Of a stretch of 9,031 nt of DNA, positions 1-7,774 are shown one piece after another; position 1 is the first letter of the stretch, and every line of letters begins with the position of its first letter. The stretch lies in assembly GCA_046704445.1 (NCBI GenBank), contig JBJKRW010000065.1, positions 1 to 9,031 on the forward strand, written 5' to 3'. Origin of the DNA: JBJKRW01 sp046704445 (GTDB taxonomy: Bacteria > Patescibacteriota > Microgenomatia > UBA1406 > GWC2-37-13). The notes beneath the pieces are model-generated. The model had not been told where the DNA came from and did no database searches. It saw nothing but the letters and a program-made list of their open reading frames with translations. Both the position numbers and the translations under genes were made by a program.

Positions 1-1272
1 TGCCAGAATGGTTCCTATGAGTGCGGAACTGATGGTAGAACCGACCTGTCTGGTTGTTGCGCTGGATGCCGACGCTTCACCCGCCACTTCGATGGACACG
101 GAAGAAAGAATAATGTTATTCAGCTGCGCGGACGCGGTTCCGATTCCCATTCCAAAGAGAATAAATGCCGGTGCCAATGTCCAGGGCGTTGCAGAGGTGG
201 AAATTGAAAATGAGAGTACCAGTACGCCGAGCGCCAGAATAAACATGCCGATATTGACGAGTTATTTCGGGTTGATTTTGGATGCGATAAAGCCGGACAG
301 CGGACCGAATATGAACACGCTTATTGATGCGGACAAGAAAGCAACGCCTGTCTGAAACGCATTTAATCCAAGAACATTTTCGAGGAATAACGGGAGAATA
401 AAAAACGTCCCGAACTGGCCAAGTGAAACAATGGTCAGAGTCTACAGTCCGAAACTGAAGCCCGGTTTTTGAAACATGCTGAGTTTCAACAAAGGGCCAA
501 GCTGTTTCTTTTCCAATCTATGCTCCCAAAGGACAAAAAGCAGAAGCAATACAAACGAAACGGCAAAAATAAACGGAATAGGACTGTTGTGTATCCAACC
601 GAGATTTCGTCCTTCTATGAACGCGAAAACCAGGCTGAACAATCCTGCACCCGACAGAAACGTGCCGACCCAGTCAAACCGTTTTCCTTCATGGCTTTTG
701 GAATCCCGTATGAATACCGATCCGAGTATGGTGATAATGGCTACGATTACATTGATACGGAATGAATATCTCCAGGAAAAATATGCGGTAAGGTACCCGC
801 CAAGAAGCGGGCCGACAGATGCGGATGCGCCTGCAATAGAGCCCCAGATGCCAAACGCAATAGCCCGTTCGCGCCCGCGGAATTCAAACGCAAGGGTAGC
901 GAGCGCGCTGGTAAGCATCATGGATGCGCCGATTGCCTCGATAAAGGCCTCGCCGAAAAACAGCATGGTTGCATTCATAGAGATTGAAGCGATAAACGAC
1001 CCGACCGCAAAAAAAACAGTACCCAACAGAAAAATCTTTTTCCTTCCGAACAGATCACCGAGACGTCCCGCGGTAATCAGGAACGTAGCGATTAACAGCG
1101 TATAACCCGATACCACCCACTGGATTGCGGTAAAGTTTGTGTGCAGATCCCGGATAATATAGGGAATTGCCACATTAAGCACGTTGTTGTCAATTATGAC
1201 AATAGCTAGCCCCATTGCGATAAAACATAATGCAATCCACCTGTTTTTTTCGGTTGCAAGTTGCGGAAACAT
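1..1272 (-). pseudogene. DHA2-family MFS multidrug:H+ antiporter, interrupted by two in-frame stops; 3' end outside window
   Basis: The first 276 codons give a typical N-terminal half of a 14-helix DHA2 (EmrB/QacA-like) exporter, which pumps drugs outward against protons at the inner membrane. Visible motifs are motif D1 in helix 1 (IDNNVLNVAIP, Asp28), motif A in the helix 2-3 loop (GRLGDLFGRKK, 69-79) and antiporter motif C (GASASVGPLLGG, 148-159). A TAG at 442-444 then interrupts the frame. The same frame continues with clear MFS sequence (TLTIVSLGQFG, ILPLFLENVLG) to a TAA at 262-264, and onward to base 1 (ATTRQVGSTISSALIGTILA). There is no frameshift: 424 codons are present, of roughly 480-530 usual for the family. 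I chose ATG 1272 because the reading-frame extension to TTG 1329 carries a promoter. Glu108 sits where the family usually has the motif B Arg. Most likely a recent pseudogene; sequencing error is the alternative. Confidence 0.85.
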
Positions 1273-1300
1273 AATACTGATTAAAATTGGGTAAAAATCA

Positions 1301-1329
1301 ATTATAACGGCAAATTCGTACAATAGCAA
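1301..1329 (-). promoter_or_regulatory. sigma70-type promoter of the MFS gene
   Basis: Reading leftward, TTGCTA (1329-1324; 4 of 6 to the -35 consensus) is followed by a 17-bp spacer and a perfect TATAAT (1306-1301). Transcription would start near 1294, giving a leader of about 22 nt before ATG 1272. The boxes lie inside the possible TTG-start extension of the reading frame, which argues against that start. The leader has no Shine-Dalgarno sequence. The promoter looks intact although the gene it serves is broken. Confidence 0.6.
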
Positions 1330-1349
1330 TCATAGTTTATGAGATAGAA

Positions 1350-2075
1350 TTATATGCGTCTGCTGTCAAAGGGTTGGTGTTGAGGGGCCTCGTGAAGAGC
1401 ACGGTAACAAAGAGTTTGAAGAAATTGCGCCTTGTGCATGCGTTGGGTCATTACGAGTTGCATATCGGGACTTAATTCCCTTGGTTTCATTTTTGAAAAG
1501 GTGAAGGAATCGTAATAATGACAAGGAGCGGGTCCTGATTCTTTAGTCATTAGATGACCGGTGCTGAATAAATCCAACCAAAAGGATTTCGTATTGCCGT
1601 ATTCTCCTCCGGAAACAATAATCAAAGACTTGAACTTGTCGGAGTGTTTGCGCATTCTCGCATTTAATCTCGCCCTTTCTTCGGTATGGGGGAAAGTTTG
1701 AGTTAGTTCATGCATCATGTCTTGGACTTCGGGATTGTCGGGGTAAACCGAGTCGAAAAACACTACGTCAAAGGTATCCGCATATACGTCCCCGGTTTTT
1801 GGTTCCCTGACCGGATGACAAAATATATTTACCGTAGGTCCTCCGGGAATCCGATAACGGGCGCGGAGTTTATTTTTATTTTCATCGTCGATCATGGGCA
1901 GATCGCGGGTTACTTCCCGCGGAAAGTCATAGCAGCGTTCGATAAACGCGTAATATTCGAGATTGGACAAAAAACCTTGGATCATATGAAATATGTAAAA
2001 AGCCGCTTGATGTGGTTTGTTTCTTTCGTGAGGAGGAGTATTTAAATTTTCGTGTTTCCCTGAAATGACTGCCAT
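1350..2075 (-). CDS. hypothetical protein, 241 aa, family not recognised
   Basis: A complete frame from ATG 2075 to TAA 1350. I do not recognise the family and propose no function. It has no signal peptide and no membrane segment, so it is probably a soluble cytoplasmic protein. It is rich in charged residues, His and aromatics. The segment from about 72 to 172 looks like an alternating beta/alpha fold: a strand-like TVNIFCHPV (81-89), then DTFDVVFFDSVYP (100-112), a charged helix around 114-148, and a hydrophobic strand with a Gly-rich turn, SLIIVSGGEYGN (150-161). The C-terminal third holds a Tyr/Phe-rich stretch (CHYYDSFTFSKMKPREL, 185-201) and ends in a likely helix. The start is supported by a TATAAT box 8 nt upstream, which implies an almost leaderless mRNA. 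It is followed, 77 bp on, by the MFS pseudogene on the same strand, but that gene has its own promoter. Confidence 0.8.
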   Translation of the reverse strand: MAVISGKHENLNTPPHERNKPHQAAFYIFHMIQGFLSNLEYYAFIERCYDFPREVTRDLPMIDDENKNKLRARYRIPGGPTVNIFCHPVREPKTGDVYADTFDVVFFDSVYPDNPEVQDMMHELTQTFPHTEERARLNARMRKHSDKFKSLIIVSGGEYGNTKSFWLDLFSTGHLMTKESGPAPCHYYDSFTFSKMKPRELSPDMQLVMTQRMHKAQFLQTLCYRALHEAPQHQPFDSRRI

Positions 2076-2083
2076 GTTTGCTT

Positions 2084-2111
2084 ATTATACCAAGTTGAAT
2101 GCCATACTCAA
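2084..2111 (-). promoter_or_regulatory. promoter of the 241-aa hypothetical gene, predicted leaderless
   Basis: Reading leftward, TTGAGT (2111-2106; 4 of 6) is followed by a 16-bp spacer and a perfect TATAAT (2089-2084). Only 8 nt separate the -10 box from ATG 2075. A start about 7 nt downstream of the box would fall at or within one or two bases of the ATG, giving a leaderless transcript. No Shine-Dalgarno site is present or possible in so short a leader. Confidence 0.6.
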
Positions 2112-2122
2112 GAACGATTTGC

Positions 2123-2152
2123 TTGACAGGATAGTCTACAATGTATTATAGT
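2123..2152 (+). promoter_or_regulatory. promoter of the YtxH-like gene
   Basis: A perfect TTGACA (2123-2128) is followed by an 18-bp spacer and TATAGT (2147-2152, 5 of 6). An equally possible reading is TTATAG (2146-2151) with a 17-bp spacer. The start would lie near 2159, about 22 nt before ATG 2181. Its -35 box is only 11 bp from the -35 box of the divergent promoter on the other strand, so the two are back to back. Confidence 0.65.
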
Positions 2153-2180
2153 TAGGTATTACCATTTAAAGCATATATTT

Positions 2181-2600
2181 ATGGCAGACGAACAAAAATC
2201 TACGAAATTCGGTTTGGGACTATTGTTGGGTACGGTGGTAGGAGGTATAGCGGCTTTTTTTCTATCTCCGAAATCGGGGCCCCAGAACAGAAAGGAAGTG
2301 GCAAAAAAGGTAAAGCAGCTTGAGAAGTTACTGAAGGATAAAGAAGTGGACAAAAAAGCAAAACAAGTGTTCGGAGAAGCGTCCGCAGAGGCAACCCGGC
2401 TGTATGTACAGGCAAAAGAGTGGCTTATTGAAGAACTCGCAGAGTTTCAGGACGCCGTAGAAAACATTGACCAGGAAAAGTATAAAAAAGCGGTTAACGA
2501 TGTGGTAAAACGCGTCCAAAAAGAGGCAAAAAAAGACTCCAAACAGGTTGACAAGCTTAAAAAACAACTCATGAAAGAGTGGGGAAGGTTGAAAAAGTAA
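2181..2600 (+). CDS. YtxH-like small membrane-anchored protein
   Basis: A 139-residue protein with the YtxH layout. A short polar N-terminus is followed by one Gly-rich hydrophobic helix (FGLGLLLGTVVGGIAAFFLS, 10-29), then the family's hallmark SPKSG turn (29-33), then a long, strongly charged Lys/Glu-rich helical tail to the end. That makes it a single-pass inner-membrane protein with a cytoplasmic coiled-coil-like tail. YtxH proteins are linked to general stress in Firmicutes, but their molecular function is not established, and none can be assigned here. Length is normal for the family. The start is ATG 2181, about 22 nt downstream of a strong promoter. The leader is AT-rich and has no Shine-Dalgarno site. 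The gene stands alone and ends 3 bp from the stop of the convergent glycosyltransferase gene, with no terminator hairpin between them. Confidence 0.85.
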   Translation: MADEQKSTKFGLGLLLGTVVGGIAAFFLSPKSGPQNRKEVAKKVKQLEKLLKDKEVDKKAKQVFGEASAEATRLYVQAKEWLIEELAEFQDAVENIDQEKYKKAVNDVVKRVQKEAKKDSKQVDKLKKQLMKEWGRLKK

Positions 2601-2603
2601 TAC

Positions 2604-4256
2604 TTAGTTTTCCAGATCGTTCCATCCTTTAATCGTTTTCTTTTTTATCGGAACAATATTTTTATACACCTCAACTTGAATGCCGTGTTCAAGAACATAT
2701 GTGTGGAGAAGCATATAATCTTCTAAATTATAATCTATAAAACGACTGACGAATGTGACCGTTTTTTGCTCAGAGGGATCAATGTGATATTGCACCGGAT
2801 TTGTAATAATTACGTATTCTGAACTCAATAGTTTTACGGGATAGCCATCTCTTGAATCAACCTGTGCTGCTCCAGGAATAGCATTACACAACGGATAATC
2901 AAATGAATACATTTGATAACAAATATTTCGTAATATGTCGTCGCTTAAGTACTGAGAAGAAGCTCCGACATATATTTGACCGCTTTGATCCCACTCTGTA
3001 TTTAAATCTTTCACGATATGTGAGAGAATCGGGACATCGCTTCTTATTAAAGGAGGAAAAAGCTCGTTTGAAAAGATCGGTATGGAAGAAATGGAGAATT
3101 GCGCATATGCCAGGTGAGGATTGATAGACTGAATCAGGTTCAGAAATATAATAACAAGGAGTATGACTGAGAAAATAAAAAATTTTCTGTTTTGGAAAAT
3201 AGAAACTATAGTAATAGACTCAACGAGTAAAATTGGACCGAGAATAACATAATAGTGATGATAATCCAAATATTGAACCCTCCAAAACAATAAAATGCTG
3301 ATTATTACAATCAAGGTAGAAGCAAATGCAATCTTTTTGTAACGAGAAATCGCGCAGTATATAAAAGAAAAAAGCATGAATAATGAAGGAAGCAGACCGA
3401 AGTTCCCGATAATGCGTTTGATTCCACTGATATATGAAAAATTTTCTTTCCATGCCGAGTATAACTGGGCGTAATCGACATATAGATAAGATTTATATTG
3501 ACTTCCCGAGAGTATGACAAACATGATGGGCAGGGAGACCAGGAATATGAAATAATGAAAAAACCAAATTCCGTTGATTCCTGATCGATTTCGGATAATA
3601 CTTAGTAACTTTATAAGAGGTAAAACGATCACAATACCGATAAGTTCATATGCGAAGAATCGTCTAAAAAGAGGTAGTAGAATACAAACAAACCCAAACG
3701 AAACAGTTAGAATAACGGATTTTTTTGAGATACTTTCACTCCAGTTTGCCCTTAAAAAGATATATCCGGCAAGGAAAAAAAAGAATAAGCCTCCTATATC
3801 GACATACCCTCGAAGTACGGGGCCCATGACATTGATTGAAAAAAAATAGTTAATGAAAAGAAGCAAAAAAAGATACGGACCTATTTTATATGGTTTAACA
3901 ATTCTATTTACTAAAAAAAATAGACCGACAAATCCGAGAAATCCGTAAGAAAGCAGTATCGACAAAATAAAATCTGCTCGAGATAATCCTATAAGGTAGT
4001 AAAAAGGGGTAAGCGCTATAACGGGTAGATTATTATACGGATCAGATTGGACAGATTGCCATATAGAATGAATATATTGTAAAATATTCTGAGTCAATAA
4101 TGGAGAAATTTCGAGATATCGGTGCCAATATAGAATGTAATCCCAGTAATATATAGTATGTTCTGATATAACGTAGCGATATGCAAACAAACACACACTT
4201 ACTAAGAGAACTGGAAAAATACAAATTTCAACTAACCACGAAATTTTTTTCCTCAT
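2604..4256 (-). CDS. GT-C-type membrane glycosyltransferase-like protein, 550 aa
   Basis: An integral membrane protein with about 10-11 hydrophobic segments from residue 8 to about 376, followed by a soluble C-terminal domain (about 377-550). The layout is that of GT-C enzymes (GT39/GT83-like), which use polyprenyl-phosphate sugars at the outer face of the membrane. Supporting signs are an acidic motif in the first external loop (YYWDY, Asp39), a second loop motif RGYVD (149-153), and a later DYHHYY (331-336). The C-terminal domain contains exactly two Cys (446, 457), a possible disulfide if it faces outward. The acceptor and donor sugar are unknown. The gene starts at ATG 4256, 8 bp from the start of the divergent 1169-aa gene, and ends 3 bp from the convergent YtxH-like gene. 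It is AT-rich compared with the DNA to its left. No Shine-Dalgarno site precedes it. The GT-C assignment is by architecture, not by a full family match. Confidence 0.75.
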   Translation of the reverse strand: MRKKISWLVEICIFPVLLVSVCLFAYRYVISEHTIYYWDYILYWHRYLEISPLLTQNILQYIHSIWQSVQSDPYNNLPVIALTPFYYLIGLSRADFILSILLSYGFLGFVGLFFLVNRIVKPYKIGPYLFLLLFINYFFSINVMGPVLRGYVDIGGLFFFFLAGYIFLRANWSESISKKSVILTVSFGFVCILLPLFRRFFAYELIGIVIVLPLIKLLSIIRNRSGINGIWFFHYFIFLVSLPIMFVILSGSQYKSYLYVDYAQLYSAWKENFSYISGIKRIIGNFGLLPSLFMLFSFIYCAISRYKKIAFASTLIVIISILLFWRVQYLDYHHYYVILGPILLVESITIVSIFQNRKFFIFSVILLVIIFLNLIQSINPHLAYAQFSISSIPIFSNELFPPLIRSDVPILSHIVKDLNTEWDQSGQIYVGASSQYLSDDILRNICYQMYSFDYPLCNAIPGAAQVDSRDGYPVKLLSSEYVIITNPVQYHIDPSEQKTVTFVSRFIDYNLEDYMLLHTYVLEHGIQVEVYKNIVPIKKKTIKGWNDLEN

Positions 4257-4264
4257 AAAAGACT

Positions 4265-7200
4265 ATGTTATTAGAACAGGTTAAAAAAAAACTCCTTCAA
4301 TTAATAATACTGTTGCAAACGTACTGGCACATTATTTATCTCATCTTAATATTGGCTTTTATTATTATAGTAAATTTTAAGCCTAATGCGTTCATATTAG
4401 GTAATGACAACTATTCCCCTGAACTTAATCCACTGCTTACGGTTGAACGGTCTTTTTCCTCACCAGCATGGCGTTCTTACAGAGGATTAGGAGTACCTTC
4501 CGATAGTGAACAAGCGGACGTTTTTAGAGCAATCGGAATGTATTTTGCACAATTTATACTTCCTCGATGGCTGGTGTCACAGCTATTTATCTTCATTGCC
4601 TTTTTAGTTGCCGGCATAGGTTCTGGGTTGCTGTGCAGAGATATCGTTGAAAATGTGTTGCCTGATAAAAAATTTAAGAACATTGCGTTTTTTTCCGGAG
4701 GATTATTATATTGTCTCAATTTAATTGCCGCATGGATTTATTTCTCTCCCTTAGAGGTTTTTTTGGTTGGTTATGCGTTTTTCCCCATTGTGTTATGGTC
4801 TTTAGGAAGAGTTTTTCGAAGCAAAGATTCGGCAGGGAGCCTGATTGTTTTGTTTTTGTCAATAACTCTCATAACAACGTCATCAATGGTTGCTACGACT
4901 TATCTTGTTGAGCTATTTATATTTATATGGTTTGTTTTGTTTTTTTCTTCCATATTTTTTTACACTAACGGAGTAAAAAAAACGCTCAAAAAAACAATAG
5001 AAACCGTAGGATTATTTATCGGAACTCAACTTTTTTGGATTTTGCCTTTCCTTTTCTATGTCAAATCCAACGCGCTCGCTCTTCAGAAGTCCTTTATTAA
5101 CAGGATTCTCACCCCTTCCATTATTGAACAGGAGATTAAATATAATACATTACTGAATACGCCACGTTATTTATTCTCATGGCTCTATAGTCTGCTTCAA
5201 AACTCGGGTCTTCCTCAGATTCCCTACAGTTCCTGGTACTTGAATTCTTTCTTGGGCCAGATATTGAGCTACGTTCCTATATTGTTGGCGTTGACTGGAG
5301 TTATCGTGGCTTTCCGTAACCGTCGCTACCGAAAGCTGCTTATTATTTTTCCCTTACTACTTATTTCATGGTTTGTCATTAAAGGAATAAATGCTCCTTT
5401 TGAACAGTTTTATGTTTTTTTGCAGAATAAAGTTCCGTTATTCAGACAGGTTTTTAGATGGCAAAGTTCTAAGTTGTTTCCGGGGCTCCTTCTTCCGATA
5501 ACCATTTTTGCTAGTTTTGGAATTACCTATGTGCTGTATATTCTTGACACAAAAAGTCGGATAGAGACTCGTTTTCGGACAATCTTTACGTCAGGGGTAT
5601 TTCTTGTGTTTATTATGTGTACTGTGGGCTATATGTTTCCTTTTTTTATAGGCGATTTTACCGGCACAAAAGCTCAGATGGTTCTTCCGGAAGATTATAT
5701 GCAGTTAAAAGAGTATTTAGCCAAAAACTATCCAACCCAACGCATTTATATTGCTCCTGAGGCTAATACGCTTTATTTCCGAAGTTTATCCTGGGGATTT
5801 TTTGGGTCATCTTTTCTCAATTATCTAATTCCGAACCCTTTGATTGAAAAAGCCTTTACAACGGGTTCTTTAGAGAACGAAACAGCCCAAAACGTGTTAG
5901 AAAATTCTCTATATTCTCAAGATTCTTCGGTATTTGCCAGAGCCTTAATTTATTATAAAACTCCGTTAGTACTGATGGATAAGTATGCCTCTCCTTCGGA
6001 TAATGGATATACTTATGATTGGGCAGTTATAGAGAACGGAATAGAGAAGAGCCCTTATTTACAGCGAGTTTGGCAAAAGGGAGAGCTATCTCTTTATAAA
6101 GTTAATAAAACCTCATTACAAGATAACTATATTTCTCTTTACGCCGGGCATGAAAACAAAAATCTCCAACAGATGCTGGTAAGTCAGAACTCTGCGATTA
6201 ATTATTACTCAAAAAAAGGGTCTGCGGGTGTGATATTTCCGCTTTTTCTGAAATTTGATTCGATGCAGGCTACGAATAAATATATAAACGGGATATCGAC
6301 TTATTTCGGAAATAATAACATGTATACATATACGATTTCGGATAACATTTATAATGAAAGCCCCATTTTTATTAAATATAACAGTGGCTCAAATATCTTA
6401 GAGATAAAATCTGGAGTGCCATTAGTAACCGTTAATGATGCAACCTATCCGTCTTTTATGCCTTTTTACGACTTAAAACTACATGACGGCACAGAATTTA
6501 TTTCATTTGGCAGTCTTGTATTCGACCTTAAGGATATTTCTGATGGAGTTTTTGTTGATATTCCGTTTGGAACATCGCAAGCGGAGATAAGTGAGTGGAG
6601 CGGTTCTGGAGCAAATGGACAATTAAGCTCTTTAAACAATAATCAGTTTGGAACCACCGTTCCGCAAGACTCCATTGTTAGTTGGCACGCGTTTTTACAC
6701 AGCACACGATCCCAATCAGTTCAATTTTGTATATACTCGACCATAAAACAATCATGTATAAACGGTCAATCGCCAACCGCGCAGTTAGAACAGGGAGATA
6801 ACACATTTGATTTAATGATTCCGCAAGTTGTGTCAGAGCACGATGCTTTAACCTTATATATAAGTCCTCAGTACAAAAACTCGCTGAACGTGAATGTAGA
6901 TTTAAAAATATATTCTCACAATGAAAAAGTAAACATTCCGAAGAATGCGTTATTAAAGACAAATAATGAAAACGCATACCGGTTTTATATCCACAAAGGA
7001 GATAAATTAACAGTACAAATTCCTAAAATATACGGAATGAATTCTTTCCAATATGTTCCGGATTCGAAACTGATTCCGCAAACTCAGCTTAAAAAAGGAT
7101 GCATAATTCAAAAAACATCGGATGGTAAATCTGTTGGCAACAATCTTCTTTTTACCGCCGAAAACTGCGAAGAACAAGTTGTTGTTAATTTTCAACCATT

Positions 7201-7774
7201 GTTTCCAAAAAAACTCGCGCTTTTATATTACGAAGGAGGGAATAGTCAAGGTATTCCGCTCAGAATAAGCGTAAGAGATAATAAATCACAAAGAAAAATA
7301 TTTGAGGATCAGTTTACGTTGGAAGGAGCAACAAATAATTTGAGTATGTTTTTATTCCCTTCTGCGGCAAAAAACTATGTTCTTGAATTATTTAACTATA
7401 GCATATCTTGGCATAAAAGTGTTTCTACCGTACAAAACGTAAGTTTTGAATTTTTGCCTCAGTCATGGAATACGCTTGAATTAGTTCCTGATAATTTACA
7501 ATCAATTTCAACAAAAGGATCCGGAGATTCCTCGCTTTTTTCCATAAACCAGGCAAGACACCCAAATGGGACACTGCTTAATTCAGGGAACGGTTCCCCG
7601 GTAACCGTTAATAATTGGGAGCAGGGTTGGATAGTGGATACGAGCTCAAATTCTCACCCCGTGTATATTTTTTGGCCTAATCTTCTTTCTTGGGTCGGAT
7701 ATTTGATTTACCTTGCAATAATAGTAGGATTGTTTTTGTTAGCAATTACCGAGAAACGGAAGGAAAGAGTGTAA
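4265..7774 (+). CDS. very large GT-C-like membrane protein with a ~680-residue extracytoplasmic domain, 1169 aa
   Basis: About eleven hydrophobic segments lie between residues 20 and 462. A soluble domain of nearly 700 residues follows, then a final membrane helix (about 1143-1162) and a basic tail (TEKRKERV). This predicts a multi-pass enzyme core with a huge external domain. The first external loop carries GNDNYSPELNP (46-56, Asp48), where GT-C enzymes place their catalytic acid. The overall layout resembles the large GT-C polymer transferases typified by mycobacterial AftD. The external part is rich in Asn, Ser and beta-forming residues, as in carbohydrate-binding sandwiches. It contains exactly four Cys in two close pairs (822/831, 946/968). 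A VTVN motif recurs at 721-724 and 1113-1116, the second leading into NNWEQGW just before the last helix. Probable role: sugar transfer to a surface glycan, or its export; substrate unknown. The start lies 8 bp from the divergent GT-C gene, without a Shine-Dalgarno site. The 3' end overlaps the GT2 gene by 29 bp. Confidence 0.75.
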   Translation: MLLEQVKKKLLQLIILLQTYWHIIYLILILAFIIIVNFKPNAFILGNDNYSPELNPLLTVERSFSSPAWRSYRGLGVPSDSEQADVFRAIGMYFAQFILPRWLVSQLFIFIAFLVAGIGSGLLCRDIVENVLPDKKFKNIAFFSGGLLYCLNLIAAWIYFSPLEVFLVGYAFFPIVLWSLGRVFRSKDSAGSLIVLFLSITLITTSSMVATTYLVELFIFIWFVLFFSSIFFYTNGVKKTLKKTIETVGLFIGTQLFWILPFLFYVKSNALALQKSFINRILTPSIIEQEIKYNTLLNTPRYLFSWLYSLLQNSGLPQIPYSSWYLNSFLGQILSYVPILLALTGVIVAFRNRRYRKLLIIFPLLLISWFVIKGINAPFEQFYVFLQNKVPLFRQVFRWQSSKLFPGLLLPITIFASFGITYVLYILDTKSRIETRFRTIFTSGVFLVFIMCTVGYMFPFFIGDFTGTKAQMVLPEDYMQLKEYLAKNYPTQRIYIAPEANTLYFRSLSWGFFGSSFLNYLIPNPLIEKAFTTGSLENETAQNVLENSLYSQDSSVFARALIYYKTPLVLMDKYASPSDNGYTYDWAVIENGIEKSPYLQRVWQKGELSLYKVNKTSLQDNYISLYAGHENKNLQQMLVSQNSAINYYSKKGSAGVIFPLFLKFDSMQATNKYINGISTYFGNNNMYTYTISDNIYNESPIFIKYNSGSNILEIKSGVPLVTVNDATYPSFMPFYDLKLHDGTEFISFGSLVFDLKDISDGVFVDIPFGTSQAEISEWSGSGANGQLSSLNNNQFGTTVPQDSIVSWHAFLHSTRSQSVQFCIYSTIKQSCINGQSPTAQLEQGDNTFDLMIPQVVSEHDALTLYISPQYKNSLNVNVDLKIYSHNEKVNIPKNALLKTNNENAYRFYIHKGDKLTVQIPKIYGMNSFQYVPDSKLIPQTQLKKGCIIQKTSDGKSVGNNLLFTAENCEEQVVVNFQPLFPKKLALLYYEGGNSQGIPLRISVRDNKSQRKIFEDQFTLEGATNNLSMFLFPSAAKNYVLELFNYSISWHKSVSTVQNVSFEFLPQSWNTLELVPDNLQSISTKGSGDSSLFSINQARHPNGTLLNSGNGSPVTVNNWEQGWIVDTSSNSHPVYIFWPNLLSWVGYLIYLAIIVGLFLLAITEKRKERV
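4270..4300 (-). promoter_or_regulatory. weak candidate promoter of the 550-aa GT-C gene, inside the opposing gene
   Basis: Reading leftward, TTGAAG (4300-4295; 4 of 6) is followed by a long 19-bp spacer that includes a run of T, then TCTAAT (4275-4270; 5 of 6). Transcription would start near 4263, a 6-7 nt leader before ATG 4256. Both boxes lie within the first codons of the divergent gene. They have to be there because the starts are only 8 bp apart. The spacer is longer than ideal, so this is tentative. Confidence 0.3.

Noticed and set aside
8..355. A 115-codon open frame on the plus strand at the left edge
   Set aside because: It is antisense to the continuing MFS frame, which shows recognisable transporter sequence despite the stops.
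262..444. Stop-codon reassignment as an explanation for the broken MFS frame
   Set aside because: Both TAG and TAA interrupt it, and TAA ends all six other genes with visible ends, so a single altered code cannot explain both.
476..1105. A 209-codon open frame on the plus strand
   Set aside because: It lies wholly opposite the MFS gene, which has clear family motifs; the frame is composition shadow without family features.
1273..1329. A longer MFS reading frame from TTG 1329, adding 19 residues
   Set aside because: The added segment holds a well-spaced TTGCTA-17-TATAAT promoter and does not look like MFS sequence; ATG 1272 gives a normal N-terminus just before helix 1.
2092..2696. A near-repeat: 20 of 24 bases match between 2092-2115 and 2673-2696
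   Set aside because: One copy lies in a promoter region and the other inside codons of the 550-aa gene. A match of this quality is not improbable by chance across 9 kb, and nothing extends it on either side.
3220..3520. Two short minus-strand open frames of 69-77 codons
   Set aside because: They overlap the 550-aa membrane protein in other frames on the same strand and have no independent start signals.
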